Shown here: in pieces, positions 1 through 8,921 of the stretch | How the letters are laid out: each line of letters begins with the position of its first letter | Position numbering within the stretch: the stretch's first letter is position 1 | Source: Limibacter armeniacum | Lineage (GTDB): Bacteria > Bacteroidota > Bacteroidia > Cytophagales > Flammeovirgaceae | Assembly: GCF_036880985.1 (NCBI RefSeq) | Contig: NZ_JBAJNO010000009.1 | Location: 2,454,501-2,518,500 of the forward strand | DNA: 64,000 bases | Direction: 5' to 3' | Program-made: the position numbers and the translations under genes | The notes under the pieces: generated by a model | The model's database searches: none | Told to the model about the DNA's origin: nothing | What the model saw: only the letters and a program-made list of their open reading frames with translations

Positions 1-2
1 AT

Positions 3-242
3 GTGTACTTTCAGTATATGAAGAAGATAGCACACGTAGGTCAGTTGGTTGACCTAATCAAATACTCAAACAGCATCGCTGAAGTAAAATCCATTGAGTT
101 ACCCACCAAGTTTGAAAGCAAATACAAAGATGGACTCAAGTATATGAATGATGACACCACCAATGACAATGCTATTGAAGGCATTCCGATCAATTGGGTT
201 GATACAGGCGAAATCAGAATTGTATTTGATGTTGGGGAGTAA
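3..242 (+). CDS. 3' end of an unrecognised protein (probably 5'-truncated by the window edge)
   Basis: An open frame enters from the left edge and ends with TAA at 240-242. The first in-window start-like codon is GTG at 3, but the frame is open to the edge, so the gene probably begins outside the window. The visible 79 residues are charged and soluble, with no membrane segment or signal peptide, and end in an acidic VDTGEIRIVFDVGE tail. I do not recognise the family. It is convergent with the barrel gene that ends at 246, leaving only 3 bases between the stops and no room for a terminator. It could be the C-terminus of a larger enzyme or a small protein. Confidence 0.45.
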   Translation: MYFQYMKKIAHVGQLVDLIKYSNSIAEVKSIELPTKFESKYKDGLKYMNDDTTNDNAIEGIPINWVDTGEIRIVFDVGE

Positions 243-245
243 TGA

Positions 246-1358
246 CTACCAACGGAATAGCCTGTCAAAAGTATACCCCATTGTTAGCATGGCTTCCCAT
301 CTCTGATTGGTCTGGCTTCCATCCTGTGTAAAGATCTCCAACTCATCTTCTGTCTGGATATATCGAGTCTCTACTCTTACAAAAGCATTAGGCATTGGTC
401 TGTACTCTCCACCTAATGTAAGTCCGTATATCTGTAAGCCTTGTATGTTTTCAGTGTCTTCCATATAAAGACCACTGATAAAGCCATCCTTATCATTAAA
501 CACTTCACCCCTTGCTGTTACTGACAAGTTTTTATCAAACTGCCAACGGATAACCGTCAAAGCATTATACATAATAGCCGTTTCCTGAGGGTTGTCTAAT
601 ACAGAGTTTGTTTGTGTACCAAAGTCTCCACCTACTGTCAGCAGTAACCTATCACTAAGTTGCCCATTATAATACAGGTTCTGATAAGTTCTAAATTGCT
701 TGACAGGAGCTTCATCCAATGATTCCCTGCCAAACAAATTGGTATAGGTCAAGCTGTGCCCTTTAGCGATATTCCATGAGAAAAGTGCTCCTACTGACTT
801 AGCATCATTTGCATCCAAGAAAAAGTTATAGCCACTTACTACCCAAAGTTCAGCCGAAAACTTTTCAGAGCCTTCCCATGAAAGTCTTGCTCCACTCTGG
901 TAAAACGGCTCATTGTAGGTAGCAACAGTGGTTGAACTAAGCCAATTGTTTTTTGGCAAATAACTCTCCGTTCCTATATGGGTAGAGAAGAAGCCAGCAT
1001 CAAGCCATAAACCGTCCTTTAGCTCTATTCCCATATTGGCTTCCTGAATCATATTGAAAGTCTCAGACCAAGTAGCTTGTGCAATATCCCCATAGTGCAA
1101 TGTAAAACTTCCTCTCACTTGCTCTGACTCATATCCTACTTGCATTTGCAAAGCATTTAACCCAAACCGACGATCTCTCGGTGAGACAGTTGTAAACTTC
1201 TGCAATGCATTAGGTTCCAGCTCATCTGAAAAAGCTGCAAAATAAACATCTGTATATCCTTCTATTTTCAGTTGATGTTTGGTCGTATCTTCTTCTTGTG
1301 CCATTACCGAAGAAACTCCTGCAAAAAAACACAACGCCGCCATCCATAACTTTCTCAT
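246..1358 (-). CDS. Outer-membrane beta-barrel protein (OmpL-like porin-2 type)
   Basis: A 370-residue protein with a signal peptide (residues 1-20, cut after VMA before QEED). The mature chain alternates short amphipathic strands rich in Tyr, Phe and Trp with acidic turns and ends in a terminal aromatic residue (LFRW), as Bam-inserted outer-membrane barrels do. The pattern, and an early IEGYTDVYFAAF stretch, resemble the putative beta-barrel porin-2 (OmpL-like) family of Bacteroidota; this assignment is by architecture. It should form a channel or passive pore, substrate unknown. It lies 22 bases after the amidase/golvesin gene and is probably the last gene of the operon that starts with the octahaem cytochrome. 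Confidence 0.75.
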   Translation of the reverse strand: MRKLWMAALCFFAGVSSVMAQEEDTTKHQLKIEGYTDVYFAAFSDELEPNALQKFTTVSPRDRRFGLNALQMQVGYESEQVRGSFTLHYGDIAQATWSETFNMIQEANMGIELKDGLWLDAGFFSTHIGTESYLPKNNWLSSTTVATYNEPFYQSGARLSWEGSEKFSAELWVVSGYNFFLDANDAKSVGALFSWNIAKGHSLTYTNLFGRESLDEAPVKQFRTYQNLYYNGQLSDRLLLTVGGDFGTQTNSVLDNPQETAIMYNALTVIRWQFDKNLSVTARGEVFNDKDGFISGLYMEDTENIQGLQIYGLTLGGEYRPMPNAFVRVETRYIQTEDELEIFTQDGSQTNQRWEAMLTMGYTFDRLFRW

Positions 1359-1380
1359 CCCTTAAGTCTTTTAATATTCC

Positions 1381-4300
1381 CTATTTCAAATTGCTATTTT
1401 CCTTATCAGCAAGCAGGAAATGTAATATACCGTCCATTGCGCTACTTCTATTCTCCATTCCTTCAATTGTTTCAAATGGAAAACCCAATAATACCAACCT
1501 GTAATCTCCCTGATAAGCTACTGCTGCACTTATGTTATTGGATTTATAACGTAAAATTGTCTTTGCATTATCTTCAGCAGGTTCTATACCGTCCGGTGAT
1601 TCCACAGCATAAAACTCACTATCTCCAAGATTCTGAGAAAAAGTCATCCCTTCAAATACAGCAAACTTCCTGTCTGCTACCGTCAACTCTCCTGTATTGG
1701 TAGCATGGTCTGTTCTGGCTAAGAACTTCAATACACCCTTACCGAATTTAACATCCTGATCTTTATCAGATTTCTGTTTTCTTTTATCAAAGAACAAGTC
1801 TGTTCCGATATAAGCACCTGATGCCAAAAGACTACCACCTTGCTGTAAATAATCTGTCACTTTTTGCTGTAACAGTTGAGGAAATGTTGCATACTGTGGC
1901 TTGCGATAAGCACGTGGCGGGTAGGTAGTACGTTGCTCACCCAATAGCAGGTCTACGACAGGATATTTTTCTAACGAAATCATTCCATTCATTACAGCTC
2001 CAGCACTGCAAGACACAAAAGAATAACCTGCTTTTCTGATCGATTCCCCATGTACTACAGCAAAGTCAAATGTATTTCCTCCTACTGCTTTCCCTTCAAA
2101 GTCTGCAAAACTTGCCCCATGCCCTGGAGCATCATCATCCAGCCAAGGTGAGTCATTGAAAAAATCGAACTGCTTTCCGATATAAGAATAGTCTGTTCCA
2201 TAAGCCACGCCTGCATCCCAATAGTTGATAAAACCTGACAGATTCTCGGACTCCATAATAGCAGGTGCTGCCACTCGATCAAAGCCATTTACAACCAGCA
2301 GCGGCTCTGTTCCCATATCACATGCAGCAACCACTTCTGAAGGAAAACTTTCCCCACCCTTATTGATTGCTGCAACCTTAAAACTATAGATTTTCCCTTT
2401 TTCCAACCCATCAACAAGCAGCTCAGGAGTGTTGGTGACCCTGCCGTTATCAAAGGCTTTTCCTTCCTCTCTTGTATAGACGATATAACCGTCAGGCATT
2501 GCGGTCGTTTCTAAAGAGTCTACTGTAGCTTGCCAAGTTAGCTTCACCGTGCCTTTACCATACAACTCTACCGCCATATTCTGAACAGGTAAAGGTTGTA
2601 CCACATATGGTTTTTCATATTGGAATGCCAAGTACTTGAGAATACCTTTGTACAAGGCTCTTGATACATCAAATCGAAACTTAGGATCCTGCGCAAAACG
2701 CATATCCATAAAGTTATGGTGGGAGAGAAGCTCCAACAAAATCGATGGCACTTTAGGGTAAGTAGCTTCCGAGTAACGCCTGTCCCACATCGGTCTGCGT
2801 GTCCAAGCCGAGTCGTAAAGTGTTATGATATCCTCACAAAGCTGTGTCTGTACCACATCTGCCAGATCTCGGTTTGTCCAACGAGATTGCCCTTTCGGAA
2901 ATTTTTTGTGCTTGTATAGGTCTGTCGTACTGTAAATCATCAGTGTGCCTACCACTGTATCATTGGCTGTTTGCCCTGCATCGGTGTGGAAAGCCAAAGA
3001 AAGGTCCAATGGTATCTGCAAACCTTCACCTGTCAAGGTATTGGTTGAATCCGTATAGGAATCTGACAGGTAATTGACCCACTTGCCTCGGCTTCGGTAA
3101 TCGTCGGAATAGTCATTCTTATTTTCAGTCAAACTATAAACCAATGTATCAGGCATTCCCGCATACTGTAAGTTATAACGGGCACCTTCCAGATATCGAG
3201 GTCGCCCACTTGTTTGACCATTTCTTGCCACATTTCCCATACCTCCTCCAAACCGGACAGCATCGGCAGTAATCACAGCATCTTTGCCTTCACTGAAAGC
3301 AGAAAGTTCTACAGCTCCACTGGTCTTGTTGACCCCCTTGTCAAACTCGAAAGTTCCCAAGTACACCCAAGTACTGCCTCCCATTTGCTGGTTGACTGAG
3401 AAAGTCGTTGCTCCCCCTTTATGGTAAACCGTATAGCGGGCATCTTTTGCTGAATTAGGTAATGAATGGTAAGAAACATAAACAGCATATCTACCTTTAG
3501 TTGGAATAAACGGTATCCAATCGAGAGCCTTTTGTACTTTCTGTTTTGCTGCAAACTGTCTGTACGTACCTTTCTTAAAAGGATTCTCCCCATCTGTCAA
3601 TGGTATCTCACTTGGGGCAAACCCTTGCATCTCTCCAGTCTTGATTCCTCTATGGTATTCTCGATAAGCCTTACTATCGGTATCATCATTGTCCACAACG
3701 ACCATTTCCGTCTGCATATCCCGCTCACGAGGCAGGTATACATTCGCTCCTGCATTCTCCAGCATTGGGGTAAGAAACGGCAATACAAATGACATAGGTA
3801 ACACATCCTCTACTGTTTGAAATAGCCTAGCCCTTTGCCATTCCCATCGGTCAAGTGACGGTTCATAATACCATCCGTGACTATGCCACAAAGCCAGATG
3901 TCTATCTTGTAAGCCTTCCGTAAAAGTGACAGGCTTGGACAGGTTCTTAACGTGGGGTACCACTTCAAATGGACGTACTGCAGGCTTCCTACTCAAATCC
4001 TGTTCTGATGCAGTTCGATAGTAATTCGGCACCAGGTCTTGGAGCCTTTGTTTAGGCATCATCTTCTCCGTACTATCTGCTTGCAGTTCCAAGCCTTTGC
4101 CTACATAAAAATTCCAATCATAGGATCTGTATTTCTGCCCTGCCATCCCCACCAAACGATACTTCAACGCACCGGCTCCTTCAGGCCTTAAAGGCATATA
4201 CTCCATTTCTCTTGAAAAGAATAAATCTATGCGTTTGGCGTCCTTGTCTATACTTAAAGAATCCACCTTTACCTTATCATCTATTCGAGAAGGGTGAGTA

Positions 4301-4434
4301 GCTTCCTTGAAAAAATTTAGACAAGTATCTAACCTATAGTTCAGTTGTTTTTCTTCTTTCGTCTGTCCAAAAAGTATTGTTGACCACAACAACAGTGGTA
4401 GCCAAGCTAACTTTCTTATATGCTTTTGTATCAT
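1381..4434 (-). CDS. Secreted amidase_3-like protein with inserted golvesin-type domain and Fn3 domain
   Basis: A 1017-residue exported protein with a signal peptide at 1-23 (hydrophobic WLPLLLWSTILF). An N-acetylmuramoyl-L-alanine amidase-3-like fold appears split: the first part carries WHSHGWYYE (His184/His186, Glu191) and an R-x-R-D motif near 236-239, the second carries AFHTDAGQ (His483) and ILLELLSHHNFMD (Glu568), which align with the usual zinc His/Glu/His and catalytic Glu blocks. Between them, about 295-397, is a beta-rich golvesin C-terminal-like domain. A fibronectin type III domain covers about 615-705, then a C-terminal domain with VHGESIRKAGYSFVSCSAG. Such proteins are often mislabelled xanthan lyase in Bacteroidota. 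Probable role: binding or trimming cell-wall or surface polymer in the periplasm or at the surface (inference). The gene is 49 bases after the cytochrome gene and 22 before the barrel gene. Confidence 0.7.
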   Translation of the reverse strand: MIQKHIRKLAWLPLLLWSTILFGQTKEEKQLNYRLDTCLNFFKEATHPSRIDDKVKVDSLSIDKDAKRIDLFFSREMEYMPLRPEGAGALKYRLVGMAGQKYRSYDWNFYVGKGLELQADSTEKMMPKQRLQDLVPNYYRTASEQDLSRKPAVRPFEVVPHVKNLSKPVTFTEGLQDRHLALWHSHGWYYEPSLDRWEWQRARLFQTVEDVLPMSFVLPFLTPMLENAGANVYLPRERDMQTEMVVVDNDDTDSKAYREYHRGIKTGEMQGFAPSEIPLTDGENPFKKGTYRQFAAKQKVQKALDWIPFIPTKGRYAVYVSYHSLPNSAKDARYTVYHKGGATTFSVNQQMGGSTWVYLGTFEFDKGVNKTSGAVELSAFSEGKDAVITADAVRFGGGMGNVARNGQTSGRPRYLEGARYNLQYAGMPDTLVYSLTENKNDYSDDYRSRGKWVNYLSDSYTDSTNTLTGEGLQIPLDLSLAFHTDAGQTANDTVVGTLMIYSTTDLYKHKKFPKGQSRWTNRDLADVVQTQLCEDIITLYDSAWTRRPMWDRRYSEATYPKVPSILLELLSHHNFMDMRFAQDPKFRFDVSRALYKGILKYLAFQYEKPYVVQPLPVQNMAVELYGKGTVKLTWQATVDSLETTAMPDGYIVYTREEGKAFDNGRVTNTPELLVDGLEKGKIYSFKVAAINKGGESFPSEVVAACDMGTEPLLVVNGFDRVAAPAIMESENLSGFINYWDAGVAYGTDYSYIGKQFDFFNDSPWLDDDAPGHGASFADFEGKAVGGNTFDFAVVHGESIRKAGYSFVSCSAGAVMNGMISLEKYPVVDLLLGEQRTTYPPRAYRKPQYATFPQLLQQKVTDYLQQGGSLLASGAYIGTDLFFDKRKQKSDKDQDVKFGKGVLKFLARTDHATNTGELTVADRKFAVFEGMTFSQNLGDSEFYAVESPDGIEPAEDNAKTILRYKSNNISAAVAYQGDYRLVLLGFPFETIEGMENRSSAMDGILHFLLADKENSNLK

Positions 4435-4483
4435 CAGTCAAAAATGTGTTGTTTGAACAGTTTGTTTACCGTTTAATATGGTG

Positions 4484-6610
4484 TTATTGCCTCAAATACG
4501 GCAACAGGCTTTGAATTCTTTGGTTGTTTGGCCACTTCTGTAAGGCAGAATAGGTCACTTCCTGCGCTTTCTTCATGTTCTGCAATTTCAATAGCATTGC
4601 CACATAGTTATAATAATAAGTTGGGTCATTGTCATTCAGGTTAATCGCTTGCTGTACTGCTCCTGCGGCTTCCTTGTACTGCCCTTCTTCTGCATAAAGC
4701 AAACTCAGGTAGTAGTAAGACAAATCATTGTCAGCATCTTGGGTGATAGCCTGTTGCAGCATATATTTCGCTTTTTTATTATCGCCCATACCACTGTATA
4801 ATAATGACAAGTTGATTCTTGGTAGTACCAGCACACTATCCAATTTCAACGCCCTCTCGTAGGCAGCTATCGCCTGTTCCGTTTCATTTAGTCTTTGGTG
4901 ATATTCTCCCTTGTTGATTTGACCTGCTACCATATCTGCGTTAGCAGCCAGATATTCCTCATACTCTTTCTTTCCCTGATTAAATGCACTTGCAAAATTA
5001 GTAGGACGCTGTTGAGCAGGCACATCCATAACAGCTCTGTAGGCTACTACTCGCACAGTACGCAATGGGTCTGTTAATCCTTTCCAAAATGCTGCTTGCT
5101 GTCTAAGTTGTGGGTAATCAAGTGATCGTGTATAAGCCGCATAACGAACCAATCCCTCCTTATCCAATACACCTTTCTGAAGGTAAGGAACAGCCTGTTC
5201 TGGCAAATATGAGAGGTAATGCAATGCCGTAGCTCTCACGATTGCATTTTGGGTAGTATCCTTGAAAAGCTTGATCAGGTGTGGTGCAGAAGAGGCATCC
5301 ATATGGCTACCAGGAATCAGGTCATCCGAAAAATGATACGCCCTATCTTTTCCATACCACTCTTCTACCTTATCTGCAGCCCATTTCACGGACTTCTCCG
5401 TATGACAGCTGTTACAGGCATTAGGCGTCCCAAACTTTACACTCTGGTCTGGACGAGGAACCCTGAAGCTATGGTCACGACGGTAATCATTCCCCATATA
5501 AACAGCTCCATCCATATGGCAATTGATACACTGTGCACCTTTGGTTTCCTTCTCATGAAAATGGTGCAGCTTGCTGTCATATGACTTATCATGACACTGT
5601 AGGCAAAGTGCATTGGTCAACGTCTTGACCTTACTGGTATGTGGATCATGGCAGTTTGTACACATCACATTGTTCTGGTGCATCTTACTTGACATGAAAG
5701 AGCTCAACACATAATCCTCATCCCGTATCTGTCCATCTGCGTGATAATTCTCGGTTGTTAGCAGATTAGGCACAAATGACTGCATCATCTCTGGCTGAGG
5801 GTTTGAGTTCTCTGTCATCATTGTTCGACGAGCATGGCAACTACCACAAACACTCAGCTGTACTTCCTGCTGCTGAAAATCCACAAAATGTCCTGTCGAA
5901 TAGCTTTCTCCTTTTTCCATTGCCTCTACATGTTGCTTACCTGCACCATGACAAGACTCACAGCTGACGTTGATCTCCGAGAAAGTAGTATGGTAAGTCC
6001 AATCTTGTTCATTGAAGTTTTTCTTCAGGTTGGTGCTATGGCAAGATGCACACATGTTCTGCCAATTCTGAGAGTTACCTGTCCAATGAAGCCAATCGTT
6101 AGGTTGTATCTTGTCTCCGGCATATTGATGGAACCATTTCTTCTTTTCTGTATCCCAACTAGCACGCATCACTTGTACTTTTCCTCCCGGAAATTCTACC
6201 ATATACTGTTGTAGTGGCGCCCATCCGAACGTATATGCAATTTTATAGGTATTCTCTGAACCGTCTATCTCCTTGACAGTAGCATAGTAAGCTGAATCTT
6301 TCTGATGAAACCTGTACTGCACACCATCGATCTTGACTTCTGTGTCGTTGAAGTTCCCTCGAACACTCTTATCCGTAGCTTTTTTCATTGCCATATCATG
6401 GTCTGAATCCTGCCAATGGTGATAGGCTTGCTCGTGGCATTTGATACAGGATTCTTTTCCAATATATGAGTTGGTTGCCGCCAGGATTTCATCATTTCCT
6501 AATTGGTTGTTAGTTAGTTCTGAAGGTTTTTTCTGGCAACTAATGAAAACGATATAAGCAAAGAGTAGGGTAATGGAAAAAAACCCTGCTGTACGTAAGG
6601 TATTGTTCAT
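4484..6610 (-). CDS. Octahaem c-type cytochrome lipoprotein with HEAT-like and TPR C-terminus
   Basis: I start it at the ATG at 6610 because this gives a lipoprotein signal ending VFISC (Cys25); the frame stays open upstream but the extra 40 residues destroy the signal. Eight CxxCH haem motifs follow: CIKCH (54), CASCH (187), CESCH (217), CGSCH (255), CTNCH (317), CLQCH (336), CINCH (361) and CNSCH (399). Residues about 430-580 look like HEAT/armadillo helices and about 600-705 hold three or four tetratricopeptide repeats. The layout matches cytochrome c554-type multihaem proteins of Bacteroidota and Planctomycetes. It should be a membrane-anchored periplasmic or surface electron carrier or enzyme; substrate unknown. 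It heads a likely operon with the amidase/golvesin and barrel genes. Confidence 0.85.
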   Translation of the reverse strand: MNNTLRTAGFFSITLLFAYIVFISCQKKPSELTNNQLGNDEILAATNSYIGKESCIKCHEQAYHHWQDSDHDMAMKKATDKSVRGNFNDTEVKIDGVQYRFHQKDSAYYATVKEIDGSENTYKIAYTFGWAPLQQYMVEFPGGKVQVMRASWDTEKKKWFHQYAGDKIQPNDWLHWTGNSQNWQNMCASCHSTNLKKNFNEQDWTYHTTFSEINVSCESCHGAGKQHVEAMEKGESYSTGHFVDFQQQEVQLSVCGSCHARRTMMTENSNPQPEMMQSFVPNLLTTENYHADGQIRDEDYVLSSFMSSKMHQNNVMCTNCHDPHTSKVKTLTNALCLQCHDKSYDSKLHHFHEKETKGAQCINCHMDGAVYMGNDYRRDHSFRVPRPDQSVKFGTPNACNSCHTEKSVKWAADKVEEWYGKDRAYHFSDDLIPGSHMDASSAPHLIKLFKDTTQNAIVRATALHYLSYLPEQAVPYLQKGVLDKEGLVRYAAYTRSLDYPQLRQQAAFWKGLTDPLRTVRVVAYRAVMDVPAQQRPTNFASAFNQGKKEYEEYLAANADMVAGQINKGEYHQRLNETEQAIAAYERALKLDSVLVLPRINLSLLYSGMGDNKKAKYMLQQAITQDADNDLSYYYLSLLYAEEGQYKEAAGAVQQAINLNDNDPTYYYNYVAMLLKLQNMKKAQEVTYSALQKWPNNQRIQSLLPYLRQ

Positions 6611-6748
6611 AGGTAGATATTCTTTCAAGTATGATTTTTTAAAGATAACAAGAATCATCACACCACCTACATTGATACAAAAAATGGACAAAGGTGATGT
6701 ACATACTGACATTACTTTGCCCATTTCCAATACTTATTGTACCCTAAT

Positions 6749-7213
6749 CTATTTCCATGTTTTAAAGGGGTGTTGAGATAAATAGGAATTATAATAGCGC
6801 TTATCTCCTGAAACTTCCTCCCCAAGCCAATCGGGCTTATCAAATTGTTCGGCTTCATCAGAGAGCTCTACCTCTGCCATGACTAACCCTTCGTTATCCC
6901 CAAAAAAATGGTCTATCTCAAAAGTATGCTTTCCAACTTCTACCTCAGTTCTAGTCTTCTCAATCACACCCGGTTCACAGATTTTCAGTAACTGTTCCGC
7001 TTCTTGGACAGGAATTTCCTTTTCCCACTCATATCTACTAATACCCGTTTCGTTGCCTATTCCTTTAATGGTTAGGAAAGCGCGCTCTCCTTTTACTCTT
7101 ACCCTTACCGTTCGTTCAGGTACAGAACTGAGATACCCTTGTACAATGCGGGTCGTTTTCCCTTCGGGTAAATCCCCTTTTACCAAAAACTTTCTTTCTA
7201 TTTCCTGTGACAT
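6749..7213 (-). CDS. CYTH-domain triphosphatase-like protein
   Basis: A 154-residue protein starting at the ATG at 7213 (MSQEIERKFLV); the longer frame to 7264 would overlap the preceding YifB gene and adds a non-homologous leader. The N-terminal E-x-E-x-K signature (EIERKFL, residues 4-10), the many alternating Arg/Lys/Glu residues that line the triphosphate tunnel (RTVRVRVKG, FLTIKG, RYEWEKEIP) and a late EVEL-S-DEAEQF are those of the CYTH fold. Family members hydrolyse tripolyphosphate or organic triphosphates, and some make cAMP. At this size, with a Bacteroidota background, a cytoplasmic tripolyphosphatase is likelier (inference). It sits 38 bases downstream of yifB and is probably co-transcribed. 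Confidence 0.85.
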   Translation of the reverse strand: MSQEIERKFLVKGDLPEGKTTRIVQGYLSSVPERTVRVRVKGERAFLTIKGIGNETGISRYEWEKEIPVQEAEQLLKICEPGVIEKTRTEVEVGKHTFEIDHFFGDNEGLVMAEVELSDEAEQFDKPDWLGEEVSGDKRYYNSYLSQHPFKTWK

Positions 7214-7251
7214 GGCTTTGTAGCGTTTTGATTTTAGAGTTGAGGTGTGTT

Positions 7252-8793
7252 TTAACCTGCCCAATTTTCCCTGTCCAGACTTCTGTACTGAATTGCTTCT
7301 GCCAAATGTTCAGGCAATATACGCTCAGCCCCTGCCAAGTCCGCTATTGTTCTTGACACTTTCAAGATGCGGTCATAAGCCCTGGCTGAAAGTCCTAGTT
7401 TTTGCATGGCAGCTTTCAACAAGTTTTTTCCCACTTCATCAATTTCACAAACTTCCTTTACCTGCTGCGAAGCCATCATGGCGTTGGAATAAACACCTTT
7501 TACCTCCTTGAAGCGTTCACTTTGTATTTCTCTTGCCTGCATCACTCGCTCACGGATCTCTTCACTGCTTTCTGTCTTACGGTTAGCCGTCATCTCATCA
7601 AAGTTGATAGGTGTTACCTCCACATGTAAGTCTATACGATCCAACAACGGTCCACTGATCTTATTGAGGTAACGTTGTACAGTTCCCGGAGCACATACAC
7701 ATTCTTTTTCGGGATGATTATGATAACCACATGGACAAGGATTCATACTGGCTATCAACATAAAGTTCGCAGGATAATCTACTGACATCTTTGCCTGTGA
7801 AATGGTTACCTGCCTTTCTTCCAAAGGCTGACGCATTACCTCCAAAACTGTACGTTTGAATTCAGGTAACTCATCTAAAAATAAAACCCCATTATGTGCC
7901 AATGAGATCTCCCCCGGTTGAGGGACACCTCCACCGCCAACAAGCGCTACATCACTGATTGTATGGTGTGGCGCACGGTAAGGTCGTCTAGGCATCAATT
8001 GAGCATCTGAACCCAACCTACCTGCTACAGAGTGAATCTTGGTTGTTTCCAATGCTTCCTGCAAAGTGGGAGGGGGGAGAATAGTCGGTAGCCTTTTTGC
8101 CAACATGGTTTTTCCTGCACCGGGAGGTCCTACCATAATGACGTTATGTCCACCAGCTGCCGCAATTTCCAATGCTCGCTTAATATTTTCCTGACCTTGT
8201 ACTTGAGAGAAATCTACTGTATAATCATTCAGTGAATCAAAGAATATTTCTCTGGTATCTATTTTCAAGGGAGGTATTTCACTTTTCCCTTTCACAAAAT
8301 CTATGGCCTCACGCAAGGAGCTGACGCCTATTACATCAAGGTTATTGACAATTGCTGCCTCACCTGCATTCTCTACAGGAAGAATAAAACCTTTGAACCC
8401 TTGCTTTCGTGCTTCAATCGCAATCGGCAACGCCCCTTTGATAGGACGAAGACTTCCATCCAGTGCCAGCTCACCCAACACTATATACTGCTCCAGTCGC
8501 TCAGAATAAATTTGTCCTGACGAAGCCAACATTCCTAAAGCAATTGGCAGGTCAAAAGCCGCACCTTCTTTTCGTCTGTCAGCAGGGGCTAGGTTTACCA
8601 CTACTTTCTGCCTCGGTATCACATAACCATCGTGCTTTACAGCTGACTCAATACGGTGAATACTTTCCTTGATGGCGTTATCAGGTAAGCCTACCATATA
8701 AAAACCAGTGCCACCATCAAGCGTACTTGCCTCAATTGAAATTAGAAAAGCATCCACCCCATGTACAGCACTGCCAAAGGTCTTAGCGATCAT
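7252..8793 (-). CDS. YifB family Mg-chelatase-like AAA ATPase (ComM homologue)
   Basis: 513 residues, standard length. The N-terminal ChlI/Lon-protease-like domain (about 1-165, with DGGTGFYMVGLPDNAIKES) precedes an AAA+ Mg-chelatase domain with Walker A GPPGAGKTMLAKRLP near residue 222, Walker B VLFLDELPEF and the cysteine-rich insert NPCPCGYHNHPEKECVC. The C-terminal Mg_chelatase_C domain (about 415-505) ends with RTIADLAGAERILPEHLAEAIQYR. ComM homologues are hexameric helicases that promote branch migration of recombination intermediates during transformation; the role in this organism is inferred from homology. The neighbours are CYTH downstream and uvrB-TPR upstream. Confidence 0.93.
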   Translation of the reverse strand: MIAKTFGSAVHGVDAFLISIEASTLDGGTGFYMVGLPDNAIKESIHRIESAVKHDGYVIPRQKVVVNLAPADRRKEGAAFDLPIALGMLASSGQIYSERLEQYIVLGELALDGSLRPIKGALPIAIEARKQGFKGFILPVENAGEAAIVNNLDVIGVSSLREAIDFVKGKSEIPPLKIDTREIFFDSLNDYTVDFSQVQGQENIKRALEIAAAGGHNVIMVGPPGAGKTMLAKRLPTILPPPTLQEALETTKIHSVAGRLGSDAQLMPRRPYRAPHHTISDVALVGGGGVPQPGEISLAHNGVLFLDELPEFKRTVLEVMRQPLEERQVTISQAKMSVDYPANFMLIASMNPCPCGYHNHPEKECVCAPGTVQRYLNKISGPLLDRIDLHVEVTPINFDEMTANRKTESSEEIRERVMQAREIQSERFKEVKGVYSNAMMASQQVKEVCEIDEVGKNLLKAAMQKLGLSARAYDRILKVSRTIADLAGAERILPEHLAEAIQYRSLDRENWAG

Positions 8794-8835
8794 ATTGAAT
8801 AGTTTTTAGTCTCTTTATTTTCTGTGTTATCAAAA

Positions 8836-8889
8836 GCAAACAAACCTAACGAATTAATCATAAAGAATGATTAACCCATCAGGTTTGCT
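8836..8889 (-). terminator. Hairpin downstream of the TPR lipoprotein gene
   Basis: CAAACCT and AGGTTTG pair at the base, with a second perfect inner stem AATCAT/ATGATT around a short AAAGA loop. On the minus strand it is followed by a T-rich TTTGCTTTTG stretch. It lies between the stop of the TPR lipoprotein (8922) and the yifB start (8793), so it may end the uvrB-TPR transcript. The left arm also reads as a -7-like element for yifB. Confidence 0.5.
8841..8848 (-). promoter_or_regulatory. Candidate -7 element upstream of yifB
   Basis: The minus strand reads TAGGTTTG, an exact match to the Bacteroidota -7 consensus TAnnTTTG, 48 bases before the yifB ATG. No clear TTG is seen at -33. It coincides with one arm of the hairpin above, so it may be incidental. 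Confidence 0.35.
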
Positions 8890-8921
8890 GTAAGGTTAGA
8901 AGCTATTATAAAGGTCAGGTC

